Assembly (NCBI GenBank): GCA_043805355.1
Contig: JAZDIB010000079.1
Location: forward strand, 1-11,806
DNA length: 11,806 nucleotides
Source: JAHJRN01 sp043805355
Lineage (GTDB): Bacteria; Patescibacteriota; Patescibacteriia; 2-12-FULL-60-25
Reading direction: 5' to 3'
In this document: piece after piece, positions 1-5,516 of the stretch
How positions within the stretch are numbered: the first letter of the stretch is position 1
How the letters are laid out: every line of letters starts with the position of its first letter
Position numbers and translations under genes: made by a program
The notes under the pieces: generated by a model
The model's database searches: none
The model's input: the letters and a program-made list of their open reading frames with translations, nothing else
What the model was told of the DNA's origin: nothing

Positions 1-243
1 GTGCAAGTGGACCAGCTCGCCAAGTACCGCCTGATATCCAACGTGACGATGAAGCCGGGTTCGCTCATCAAGATCGAATCCGATCCCAAGGTCTATCTCG
101 TCGCGGACGCTTCAGGAACCATCCGGTGGATCAAGAACGAAAGCATCGCGAAAGACCTCTACGGCGAAGGTTGGGCCGGATTCGTCCAGGACGTGCCCGT
201 GACGTTCTTCACGGACTACTACCTCGGCGCGCCGCTGCCGTGA
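1..243 (+). CDS. C-terminal end of a secreted protein with the duplicated VYY/DGKR-type domain (5' end outside the window)
   Basis: The frame is open from the first base and stops at TGA 241-243, so only the last 80 residues are seen. They match the second half of the C-terminal domain in the two minus-strand proteins at 4644-5516 and 5513-6646: a 'NVT.KPGSLIK' stretch (compare 'NVTYRPGTRMVK'), then 'VY', then 'G.IRWIK', a 'LYGEGW' box (compare 'LYGADW') and an aromatic-rich end with 'YYLGAPL'. In those paralogues the domain follows a signal peptide and Ig-like modules, so this protein is probably also exported and perhaps surface-attached. That role is inference. The domain has no assigned biochemical function that I know. 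The codon at 34-36 is ATA, which is relevant to the tRNA gene just downstream. The GTG at position 1 should not be taken as the start, because the homologous domain needs an upstream half. Confidence 0.8.
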   Translation: MQVDQLAKYRLISNVTMKPGSLIKIESDPKVYLVADASGTIRWIKNESIAKDLYGEGWAGFVQDVPVTFFTDYYLGAPLP

Positions 244-250
244 CGACCCC

Positions 251-279
251 TTGCTTTTTGACCCTTTCGCGACTATCAT
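251..279 (+). promoter_or_regulatory. sigma70-type promoter of the tRNA gene
   Basis: The -35 box is TTGCTT (251-256) and the -10 box is TATCAT (274-279), with a 17-bp spacer. Transcription would begin near 286, about 7 nt before the mature tRNA 5' end at 293. The same TATCAT -10 is found upstream of rplS. No experimental support is available. Confidence 0.6.
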
Positions 280-292
280 CGCGGTCGACCGC

Positions 293-367
293 AGGCCCTT
301 AGCTCAGCGGTAGAGCGGGCGTCTTATACACGCTTGGTCGCAGGTTCGAATCCTGCAGGGCCTACCA
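293..367 (+). tRNA. tRNA-Ile (anticodon UAU, decodes AUA)
   Basis: A complete 75-nt cloverleaf can be folded by hand. The acceptor stem AGGCCCT 293-299 pairs with AGGGCCT 357-363. The D stem is 302-305 with 313-316. The anticodon stem 318-322 pairs with 330-334, with one G-U pair, around the loop CTTATAC. The variable loop is 5 nt. The T stem 340-344 pairs with 352-356 around TTCGAAT. The discriminator is A364 and CCA 365-367 is encoded. The anticodon is TAT at 325-327. The body resembles bacterial tRNA-Ile2 as I recall it from E. coli, including the 'TTAGCTCAG' and 'CGCTTGGTCG' stretches, which supports isoleucine identity. The usual tRNA-Ile2 has CAU modified to lysidine by TilS. A genomic UAU avoids that modification and is uncommon in bacteria. 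It is known from Mycoplasma mobile, which lacks tilS. Confidence 0.9.
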
Positions 368-372
368 CGTAT

Positions 373-398
373 AAATCCCATCTCCACATGGGATTTTT
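373..398 (+). terminator. intrinsic terminator after the tRNA
   Basis: A perfect 9-bp stem, AAATCCCAT (373-381) with ATGGGATTT (388-396), encloses a 6-nt loop and ends in TTTTT (394-398). It starts six bases after the CCA end of the tRNA, so the tRNA is probably a single-gene transcript. Confidence 0.85.
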
Positions 399-435
399 AC
401 GTGCCCCATGGCGTAGCCACACCCCCTCTTGCCGC

Positions 436-464
436 TTGACGCATACGTCGCCTCCCCATACCCT
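436..464 (+). promoter_or_regulatory. promoter of the frameshifted RelA/SpoT-like gene
   Basis: TTGACG (436-441) and TACCCT (459-464) are separated by 17 bp. The predicted start, near 471, leaves a leader of about 54 nt before the ATG at 525. The leader contains the Shine-Dalgarno-like GGAGA at 515-519. The 368-524 gap holds only the tRNA terminator and this promoter. Confidence 0.5.
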
Positions 465-524
465 ACGGCTTCGCCCTTTCCACCGTCCGGACTGCCGGAC
501 ACAGACCAGAGAACGGAGAGACGG

Positions 525-1863
525 ATGCAGGAGACGGCTGCGGGACCGCGGATGCGGTGCCCGAAACACCATATCGTCGATCCGCGCGACGACGACGAAT
601 TGATCAACCAGTTCCCGAACCTCATCGTCCGTCCGGAGGATCAGGGGGAACGCGCGAAATTCGAGGACCGGTACTCGGTCATCAAGGGCGAATCCATCCG
701 GTTCAAGGAGCTGATGGTCCACCTGATGCGCCAACGCGCCCGATTGCGCGCCGACGCCTTCGACGATGACGTCCTGTTCGAGGAGGCACTCAAAACGGCG
801 ACGGGCGAGGCGCTTCACGCGTACTACGCCGACACGTACCGGCTCTCGTCGGAACATGCGGAGCGCGACGCGGCCTCCTTCTCCGAGTCCCTCAACGCAG
901 GGCGCGAGACCATCTCGTTCCTCCTCGAGGAATACTTCCCCCGGCGCCTGCGCGTGGGTCTCGAGATGAATTCCCGCATCGCGGGCGAGCACGACCCGTT
1001 CGCGCTCCTCATGCTCTGCGCCGAACGCGGGTCGGACATCATCACCCGCATCCGCCGGTTCGAGGCCCGTCGCCAGCTCACGCTCGGGCAGATGGAGTTC
1101 GAGCTCCGCGTGGACCACGGCGACCCCCAGAAGCTCGACGACGACCTCGCGTGGCTCGCGCGCACGTGCGACCAGCGGTTCTTCCTGCCCGACAAGAGCG
1201 AGCAAGTCGTCATCGTCGCGGACCTCGACCTCGGCAACGCGAACCGCGTGAAGGAGTTCAGGACCATCCCGCGCTCCGACGCCGCCTCGCGCGTCGTCCC
1301 CACGCCTGAACGCGTGGTCATGCCCATCGACCTCCGTTTCATCCGCGTGAACGGCGACCTGGTGCCCGTGTACTTCGAGGCCCGGGTCAAACGCCACGTG
1401 ACGCTCAAGCTCATCGCGAAGCGCAGGCGCCATCACGAGAACCTGACCGACCTCACGGGAGCGAAATTCGTCTTCTTCGACGAGGACAGGGAACTCATGG
1501 CCGGCATCGACCAGCTCCGCCGCGTGCTCGTGCGCGCACCGGGGGGCCGTCTCGGGCGAGGCGTCGAACGCGCGTCGTGCCGGGGTGCTCGACCCCACGA
1601 ACGCGCACTCCTCGAAGCAGTACCGCGCATGGAAATTCGACGTGCGACTGCGGAACCGCATCTTCGAGCTCCAGTTCATGTACGTCCCGTTCTTCGTGAA
1701 CGAGCTGATCGCGCACGGCCGGGACAACCATCAGCTGTACAAGCTCGGCTCCTACCTCGACCGCGTCTTCCCGGTCCTCTTCCCGACGGAACTCTTCGGC
1801 CTCGATTGGCGGGACGAGGCCTTCCGCCAGGAACTCTGGGACTTCCAGATCGCGAAGATCTGA
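525..1863 (+). pseudogene. frameshifted gene, possible RelA/SpoT-fold nucleotidyltransferase (~445 residues if repaired)
   Basis: The start at ATG 525 has a good ribosome site (GGAGA 515-519). The frame reads as genuine protein up to a run of six G at 1541-1546. After it the original frame becomes Arg/Pro/Ala-rich noise, while the +1 frame carries a convincing C-terminus ending at TGA 1861-1863. Removing one G rejoins the two into about 445 residues. The N-terminal 280 residues look helical and match nothing I recognise. Residues 287-320 ('RVK..VTLK.IAK' then 'LTDLTGAKFVFF') align with the RelA/SpoT pattern 'RxK..eSilxK ... itDlxGxRxv'. After the break, 'SSKQYRAW' and 'FELQF' (E381, Q383 in repaired numbering) followed by 'NHQLYK' resemble 'GYxSlH', the catalytic 'ExQxRT' and a distal 'H..YK'. 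The similarity is remote, and ppGpp synthesis cannot be claimed. The break lies inside this domain and would destroy it unless it is a sequencing error or is bypassed. Confidence 0.6.
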
Positions 1864-1869
1864 CCTCGA

Positions 1870-1910
1870 CCCCGGCCGACCCGCATCTGCGCGTCGGACC
1901 GGGGTTTTTT
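1870..1910 (+). terminator. intrinsic terminator after the frameshifted gene
   Basis: CCCCGG (1870-1875) plus CCGAC (1876-1880) pair with GTCGG (1893-1897) and CCGGGG (1899-1904), with a bulged A1898, and a run of six T follows (1905-1910). It begins seven bases after the stop codon. Its presence supports 1863 as the true end of the gene and argues against one long fusion to the next reading frame. Confidence 0.85.
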
Positions 1911-1991
1911 CGATGCATGATCCGAGTCGCGGCGCTTGACGGAACCGCCATTCCATGGGAAGGAAGCAGCAGTCCAGACAGGAGAAGACCC

Positions 1992-2516
1992 ATGGACATC
2001 GGCACCAGACCGACGGAACGGCCATCGACCCTTTCCGTCGCCATCGACCTGCAGCCCTTCGAGATTCCCGCGCCCTACCTCGTGAAGGTCATCCGGACCG
2101 CCGGGGAACGCGCACCCGACCTGCTCGGGCGACGGAACGTCATGGAAGCGTTCCTCGCGTTCTACTGCGTGAATGCCGTCCCGTTCCGGGATGCATCGCG
2201 AGAGATTCCGTCGCACATCGACGACCACCTCATCGAGAGGTGCCTCCAGACGGCCCGAGGCCTCAAATACCGGCGCGGGGGCAACGTGACCCATGCGCGG
2301 CCCGCCTACGACGTGTCGACCCTGATGCCTGCCAAGTTCCGGTGCGTCTGGCCGAAAGTCGAACGCGCGTTGCGGGACTTGCTCGACATCGGCAGGGACG
2401 TCCAGCTCCGGAAGGGCACCATCGAGGACTTCCTCTTCGTCCATGAATCGAGACGCGACGCACGCGTCTTCGCCGAGGCCGTCGCGGCCCTGGTCCTCGC
2501 CCTCCGCGGCACCTGA
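1992..2516 (+). CDS. hypothetical protein, 174 residues
   Basis: ATG 1992 is preceded by a strong Shine-Dalgarno (AGGAG 1980-1984, 7-nt spacing), and the frame ends at TGA 2514-2516. I do not recognise the family. There is no signal peptide or clear membrane segment, so it is probably cytoplasmic. The protein appears mixed alpha/beta. It has a hydrophobic stretch around 'MEAFLAFYCVNAV' near residue 55, a basic central part ('LKYRRGG') and an Ala/Val/Leu-rich C-terminal helix. The frame happens to stay open back into the preceding gene because of high GC, but the terminator at 1870-1910 and the strong ribosome site mark a separate gene. A TTGACG at 1936-1941 could be a -35 box, but I find no matching -10 at 16-18 bp. 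A terminator follows, so it is probably monocistronic. Confidence 0.75.
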   Translation: MDIGTRPTERPSTLSVAIDLQPFEIPAPYLVKVIRTAGERAPDLLGRRNVMEAFLAFYCVNAVPFRDASREIPSHIDDHLIERCLQTARGLKYRRGGNVTHARPAYDVSTLMPAKFRCVWPKVERALRDLLDIGRDVQLRKGTIEDFLFVHESRRDARVFAEAVAALVLALRGT

Positions 2517-2529
2517 TGCCGCCTCCCCC

Positions 2530-2556
2530 ACCCCGGCCTGTCCACCGGGGTTTCCT
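2530..2556 (+). terminator. terminator after the 174-residue hypothetical gene
   Basis: ACCCCGG (2530-2536) pairs with CCGGGGT (2545-2551) around an 8-nt loop, followed by a short T-rich tract (TTTCCTT from 2551). The tract is interrupted by CC, so efficiency may be modest. It starts 13 bases after the stop codon. Confidence 0.7.
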
Positions 2557-2567
2557 TATCCCCCAGG

Positions 2568-2596
2568 ATGACACCGCGCCCATGGCGCGTTACACT
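2568..2596 (+). promoter_or_regulatory. promoter of the rluD-cmk operon
   Basis: ATGACA (2568-2573) and TACACT (2591-2596) are separated by exactly 17 bp. Transcription would start near 2603, three bases before the ATG at 2606, which predicts an essentially leaderless mRNA. There is no Shine-Dalgarno before 2606. Confidence 0.6.
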
Positions 2597-2605
2597 CCCA
2601 TCGCC

Positions 2606-3631
2606 ATGATCCACACGTTCCACGTCGCGCCCGAGGAGACGGATCTCCGCCTCGACGTCTTCCTGTCCGAGAAGGTCGACGGCCTCACGCGTAGCGCCAT
2701 CGCGAAGCGGCTGAAGGCCGGCGCCGGGACGGTGAACGACGACGCCGCGAGCGTCCACCGGTTCCTCAAGGCCGGCGACGTCGTCGTGTTCGACGATGCC
2801 ACGCAAGGGCTCGCGTCCGCCCGGGCGACGGCAAAGGCCGCCGGACCGAGGGGGACGCCGAAGGGCCTCCCGAAACTGAAAATCGTCGACGAGACCGACG
2901 GCTATCTGGTCATCGACAAGCCGGCCGGACTCATCGTCCATCCGGATTCGACCACGACCTCCGGCACGCTCGTGGACGCGCTCGTCGCGCACGATCCCCG
3001 CATCGGGAAGATCGGCGACGACCCGGAACGTCCCGGCATCATGCACCGCCTGGACCGCGACGTGAGCGGCCTCATGGTCGTCGCCAAGACGCAGGACGCG
3101 TTCGACGGGCTGAAGCGCCAGTTCGCGGAGCACTCCGTGGACAAGCGGTACCTCGCGCTCGTGCACGGCACCATCAACAAGGACGAGGACGACATCAAGT
3201 TCCGCATCGCGCGGTCCAAGACCAAGGCACGCATGGCCGCGCGGCCCGCATCCGAAGAGGACGGCAAGGCGGCCTGGACGCACTACAAGGTCCTGCGCCG
3301 CTTCCGCACGGCGACCCTGCTCGAGCTCACCATCCTCTCGGGTCGCACGCACCAGATCCGCGCGCACATGCTCGCCCTCGGGCACCCGGTCGTCGGCGAC
3401 ACGCTGTACATGAGCCAGGGCCAGCGGCCGACGAGCCGGAAGTTCGGCGTCACGCGCCTCCTCCTGCAGGCCATCCACCTCTCCTTCGTCGATCCCTCGA
3501 CCGGCGAGACGCGCGCCTACGACCTCGCGCCGGACCCTGCGTTCGACACGGGCATGAAAAAACTGCATACATCAGAGGGGTTCCTGCCGGAGTTTACCCT
3601 GAGCGGAGCCGAAGGGCAGGAACGACAATGA
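2606..3631 (+). CDS. rluD: RluA/RluD-family 23S rRNA pseudouridine synthase
   Basis: This enzyme isomerises uridine to pseudouridine in large-subunit rRNA (family knowledge; positions 1911/1915/1917 if it is a true RluD). The 341-residue product has an N-terminal S4 RNA-binding domain (about residues 10-65, 'LRLDVFLSEK...TRSAIAKRLKAG') and then the synthase domain. The catalytic loop 'HRLDRDVSGL' places the catalytic Asp at residue 150, and the motif 'GRTHQIR' is at 246-252. E. coli RluD is 326 residues. I chose ATG 2606 over upstream ATGs (2516, 2582) because the family N-terminus begins here and the -10 box lies at 2591-2596. The last 19 or so residues are encoded by a palindromic repeat and look like a late extension. 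The stop codon overlaps the CMP kinase start (ATGA), so the two genes form an operon. The exact target uridines cannot be read from sequence; RluA/RluC-type specificity is an alternative. Confidence 0.93.
   Translation: MIHTFHVAPEETDLRLDVFLSEKVDGLTRSAIAKRLKAGAGTVNDDAASVHRFLKAGDVVVFDDATQGLASARATAKAAGPRGTPKGLPKLKIVDETDGYLVIDKPAGLIVHPDSTTTSGTLVDALVAHDPRIGKIGDDPERPGIMHRLDRDVSGLMVVAKTQDAFDGLKRQFAEHSVDKRYLALVHGTINKDEDDIKFRIARSKTKARMAARPASEEDGKAAWTHYKVLRRFRTATLLELTILSGRTHQIRAHMLALGHPVVGDTLYMSQGQRPTSRKFGVTRLLLQAIHLSFVDPSTGETRAYDLAPDPAFDTGMKKLHTSEGFLPEFTLSGAEGQERQ
3580..3623. repeat. REP-like palindrome inside the 3' end of rluD, covering the cmk ribosome site
   Basis: GTTCCTGCC (3580-3588) is the exact inverted complement of GGCAGGAAC (3615-3623). 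Between and partly overlapping them is the core CCCTGAGCGGAGCCGAAGGG (3597-3616), a variant of the 'CCCTGAGC...TCGAAGGG' palindrome that I recognise as scattered through many unrelated bacterial genomes. Here it is translated as the RluD tail. Its right arm contains AGGA (3618-3621), the probable Shine-Dalgarno of the next gene. Confidence 0.7.
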
Positions 3632-4194
3632 AGCATATGATCATCTCCATCTCCGGCGCGCCCGGGTCGGGCAAGACCTCGGTCGCAAAGATCGTCGCCG
3701 AGCGGCTCGGCATGGCGTTCCATTCCGTCGGCGGCATCCGCGGCAGGATGGCGCTCGACCGCGGCCTCACGCTCGACGAGCTGAACCGCGTCGGCGAAGG
3801 CGACCGGACCACGGACACGTCCGCGGACGATATCCAGAAGAAGCTCGGCGAGACCGAGGACGGATTCGTCATCGAAGGGCGCCTCTCGTGGCATTTCATC
3901 CCCCAGTCGTTCAAGGTCTATCTCGACTGCGAGCCGCACGAGGCCGCGCGCCGCGTCTTCGAGTCCCGCCGCAAGCGTGAGGACCGCGACGACGAGCCAG
4001 CGTACGCGTCCGTCGAGGAGGCGGAGCGCGTCCTGGCGGACCGGGTCGCCTCGGACGTGCGCCGCTACCGCACCCATTACGGCCTCGACTACCGGGACCC
4101 CGCGCATTTCGACCTCGTCATCGATACGACCACCATCCCGAGTCCGGAAGCCGTGGCGGACCGGGTCCTCGCGGCCCTTCCCCCGACGTCTTGA
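3628..4194 (+). CDS. cmk: cytidylate kinase (archaeal-type, AAA/P-loop CMP kinase)
   Basis: It phosphorylates CMP/dCMP to the diphosphate with ATP in the cytoplasm. The product is 188 residues, the compact length of the archaeal-type family rather than the 220-230 residues of classical bacterial Cmk. A Walker A motif 'GAPGSGKT' is at residues 10-17. An 'LGMAFHSVGGIRG' segment follows, as in this family. The 'GFVIEGRLSWHFI' block near residue 90 is the family's 'VxEGRLaG' equivalent, and an Arg-rich lid with 'RVASDVRRYRTHYGLDYRD' precedes the 'FDLVIDTT' C-terminal strand. The gene overlaps rluD by four bases (ATGA), with AGGA 6 nt upstream inside a potential hairpin, which suggests translational coupling. 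ATG 3637 (M4) is a possible alternative start. A less specific AAA-family nucleotide kinase cannot be excluded. Confidence 0.85.
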   Translation: MKHMIISISGAPGSGKTSVAKIVAERLGMAFHSVGGIRGRMALDRGLTLDELNRVGEGDRTTDTSADDIQKKLGETEDGFVIEGRLSWHFIPQSFKVYLDCEPHEAARRVFESRRKREDRDDEPAYASVEEAERVLADRVASDVRRYRTHYGLDYRDPAHFDLVIDTTTIPSPEAVADRVLAALPPTS

Positions 4195-4219
4195 CGCGGG
4201 ATTCGAGATTCGCTATCAT
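4191..4219 (+). promoter_or_regulatory. promoter of rplS
   Basis: TTGACG (4191-4196) and TATCAT (4214-4219) are separated by a 17-bp spacer. The -35 box overlaps the cmk stop codon (TGA 4192-4194). The predicted start near 4226 leaves only about 10 nt before ATG 4237, with no Shine-Dalgarno. This is the best promoter match in the window. Confidence 0.75.
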
Positions 4220-4236
4220 CAGGCCACATTTCCGAT

Positions 4237-4590
4237 ATGTCCGAACAAACCTTCCAGGTCATCGCCCCCGCCGACATCAGGTCCGGCATGGTGATCCGCC
4301 TGCACCAGAAGATCCGCGAGTCCAACACCAAGGGCGAAGAGAAGGAGCGTATCCAGGTCTTTGAGGGTACCGTCATCAACGAGCGCGGCTCCGGCATCCA
4401 CAAGACCGCGACCATCCGCAAGATCTCGAACGGCATCGGCGTGGAGAAGATCTTCCCGCTCGCCCTCCCGACCATCGCCAAGGTCGAGCTCGTGAAGCAG
4501 CTTAAGGCGCGCCGCAAGGTCCTCTCCTTCCTCCGGAAGACCAAGCGCCACCTCAAGGAGATCAAGCCGAAACAAGCGAAGGCCGCGTAA
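4237..4590 (+). CDS. rplS: 50S ribosomal protein L19 (bL19)
   Basis: This is the bacterial large-subunit protein at the subunit interface. The product is 117 residues, the usual length. The family signatures are present in order: '[14 protein letters not shown]' near residue 13, '[19 protein letters not shown]' near 36-55, '[17 protein letters not shown]' near 60-75, and a basic C-terminus. The usual 'GKVRRAKLYYLR' stretch reads '[13 protein letters not shown]', a divergent version. In many bacteria rplS sits with rimM and trmD. Here it follows rluD-cmk and has its own promoter and terminator, so it is probably transcribed alone, with some readthrough from cmk. The very short predicted leader leaves no room for an autoregulatory 5' UTR. 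Confidence 0.97.
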   Translation: MSEQTFQVIAPADIRSGMVIRLHQKIRESNTKGEEKERIQVFEGTVINERGSGIHKTATIRKISNGIGVEKIFPLALPTIAKVELVKQLKARRKVLSFLRKTKRHLKEIKPKQAKAA

Positions 4591-4597
4591 GACGAAG

Positions 4598-4625
4598 AAC
4601 TCCGACCCATTGGGTCGGAGTTTTG
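4598..4625 (+). terminator. rplS terminator, possibly shared with the convergent gene
   Basis: AACTCCGACCC (4598-4608) pairs perfectly with GGGTCGGAGTT (4612-4622) around a 3-nt loop, followed by TTTT from 4621. It lies between two convergent genes (rplS and the minus-strand gene ending at 4644). Read on the minus strand it is followed only by the weak TTCTTCGTC, so it should act mainly on rplS. Confidence 0.85.
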
Positions 4626-4643
4626 TCTTGTCTCGAGGCTCCG

Positions 4644-5516
4644 CTACGGCGTCAGCCCCTGGTCCTGGTCGATGCTGCGCGTCGCGTCCTTGATGACGTC
4701 GAGCGCGAGGTCGAGGGAACTGCCGACCGGTTCGCCGAAGGTGTAGTTCACGTAAAACGCCTCGCTCACGTCGTCCACGGACCGGTTCCAGTCCGCGCCG
4801 AACCAGCCACGCGCCACGTCCTCGGTCATGGCCCACCGCAGCACGCCGCCGCGCGTCACCATGTAGGTCTTCGTGTCGGTCTGGAACTTCACCATGCGCG
4901 TGCCGGGCCGGTACGTCGCGTTACCGCCGATGGGGATGAGCGACATCTGGTCGATGGGGATGACCTGCACCTTCGAGAAGTCGAGGTACCACGTGAAGTA
5001 CGTCTTCTCGTTCGGGAACACGTAGCGCTTGCCGTCGACGCCGTAGTAGTACACGGCCGTGTCGCTCAAGGTCTTCACGTCGTTGTCGTCCGGGATCTTG
5101 ATGAGGTCGCCGGCCGCGAGCGGGAACGAGAGGCCGCCGGCATAGGTCGCGGAGACGGTCCGGTCCAGCATCGTCGCGCCGACCTGCGCCGTGAACGTCG
5201 CGGTGCCGTCCTTCAGCGAGAACACGCGGTAGTACGTCTTGCCGAGGATGTCCGTGATGCCGCCGCCTTCCACGCGAATCTCGTCGGCGGCGCCGCGGGA
5301 CGAATACAGCTTCGTGGTCCACCCGACGAGCGGCAGCATGCCCGTGTCGCGCGCCGTGATGGTGACGAGCGCGTTGTCGATGCCGTCCGCATTCAACGCG
5401 GCCTTGTCGATGGTCACACGCGAATTCGCGGCATCGACGGACTGGGCCGAGGCGACCGATGGTGCCGAAGCGACGAGGAACGCGACGAGGATGGCCGCTG
5501 TCGTGACGGACCTCAT
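4644..5516 (-). CDS. secreted protein: signal peptide, invasin-like Ig domain, duplicated VYY/DGKR C-terminal domain
   Basis: The 290-residue product begins with a typical signal peptide (about residues 1-24, ending 'SVASA'). Residues 27-135 read like a Big_1/invasin-type Ig domain: 'ADGIDNALVTITARD', 'LVGWTTKLYSS', 'GTATFTAQVGA', 'TVSATY'. From about residue 140 comes the C-terminal domain, built of two similar units of about 50-60 residues. The first has 'GDLIKI', 'VYYYGVDGKRYVFPNEKTYF' (V at residue 155) and 'NATYRPG'. The second has 'TRMVKF', 'TYMVTRGGVLRW', 'FGADW', 'VDDVSEAF'. There are no sortase or SLH anchors, and how it is retained outside the cell is unclear. The start overlaps the stop of the upstream gene (ATGA, 5513-5516), so the two are translationally coupled. 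It is probably a cell-surface protein, with function unknown. Confidence 0.85.
   Translation of the reverse strand: MRSVTTAAILVAFLVASAPSVASAQSVDAANSRVTIDKAALNADGIDNALVTITARDTGMLPLVGWTTKLYSSRGAADEIRVEGGGITDILGKTYYRVFSLKDGTATFTAQVGATMLDRTVSATYAGGLSFPLAAGDLIKIPDDNDVKTLSDTAVYYYGVDGKRYVFPNEKTYFTWYLDFSKVQVIPIDQMSLIPIGGNATYRPGTRMVKFQTDTKTYMVTRGGVLRWAMTEDVARGWFGADWNRSVDDVSEAFYVNYTFGEPVGSSLDLALDVIKDATRSIDQDQGLTP

Noticed and set aside
293..367. tRNA-Val(UAC) as an alternative reading of the tRNA
   Set aside because: The seven-base anticodon loop CTTATAC is fixed by a five-pair stem and puts TAT at positions 34-36. The body also resembles tRNA-Ile2 more than tRNA-Val.
324..1727. A 467-residue open frame on the minus strand
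   Set aside because: It runs antisense to the frameshifted gene and ends inside the tRNA gene, with composition typical of a shadow frame.
1936..1964. TTGACG promoter for the 174-residue gene
   Set aside because: The -35 is good, but the bases at 16-18 bp spacing (around GAAGGA) do not resemble a -10 box.
429..2516. A single 695-residue protein on the plus strand
   Set aside because: The middle (about 1547-1991) is Arg/Pro-rich frameshift noise running through an intrinsic terminator. The real content is a frameshifted gene (525-1863) and a separate gene (1992-2516) that share a frame by chance.
2516..2605. Extended RluD N-terminus starting at 2516 or 2582
   Set aside because: The extension crosses a terminator and the -10 box and has no family similarity; the S4-domain protein begins at 2606.
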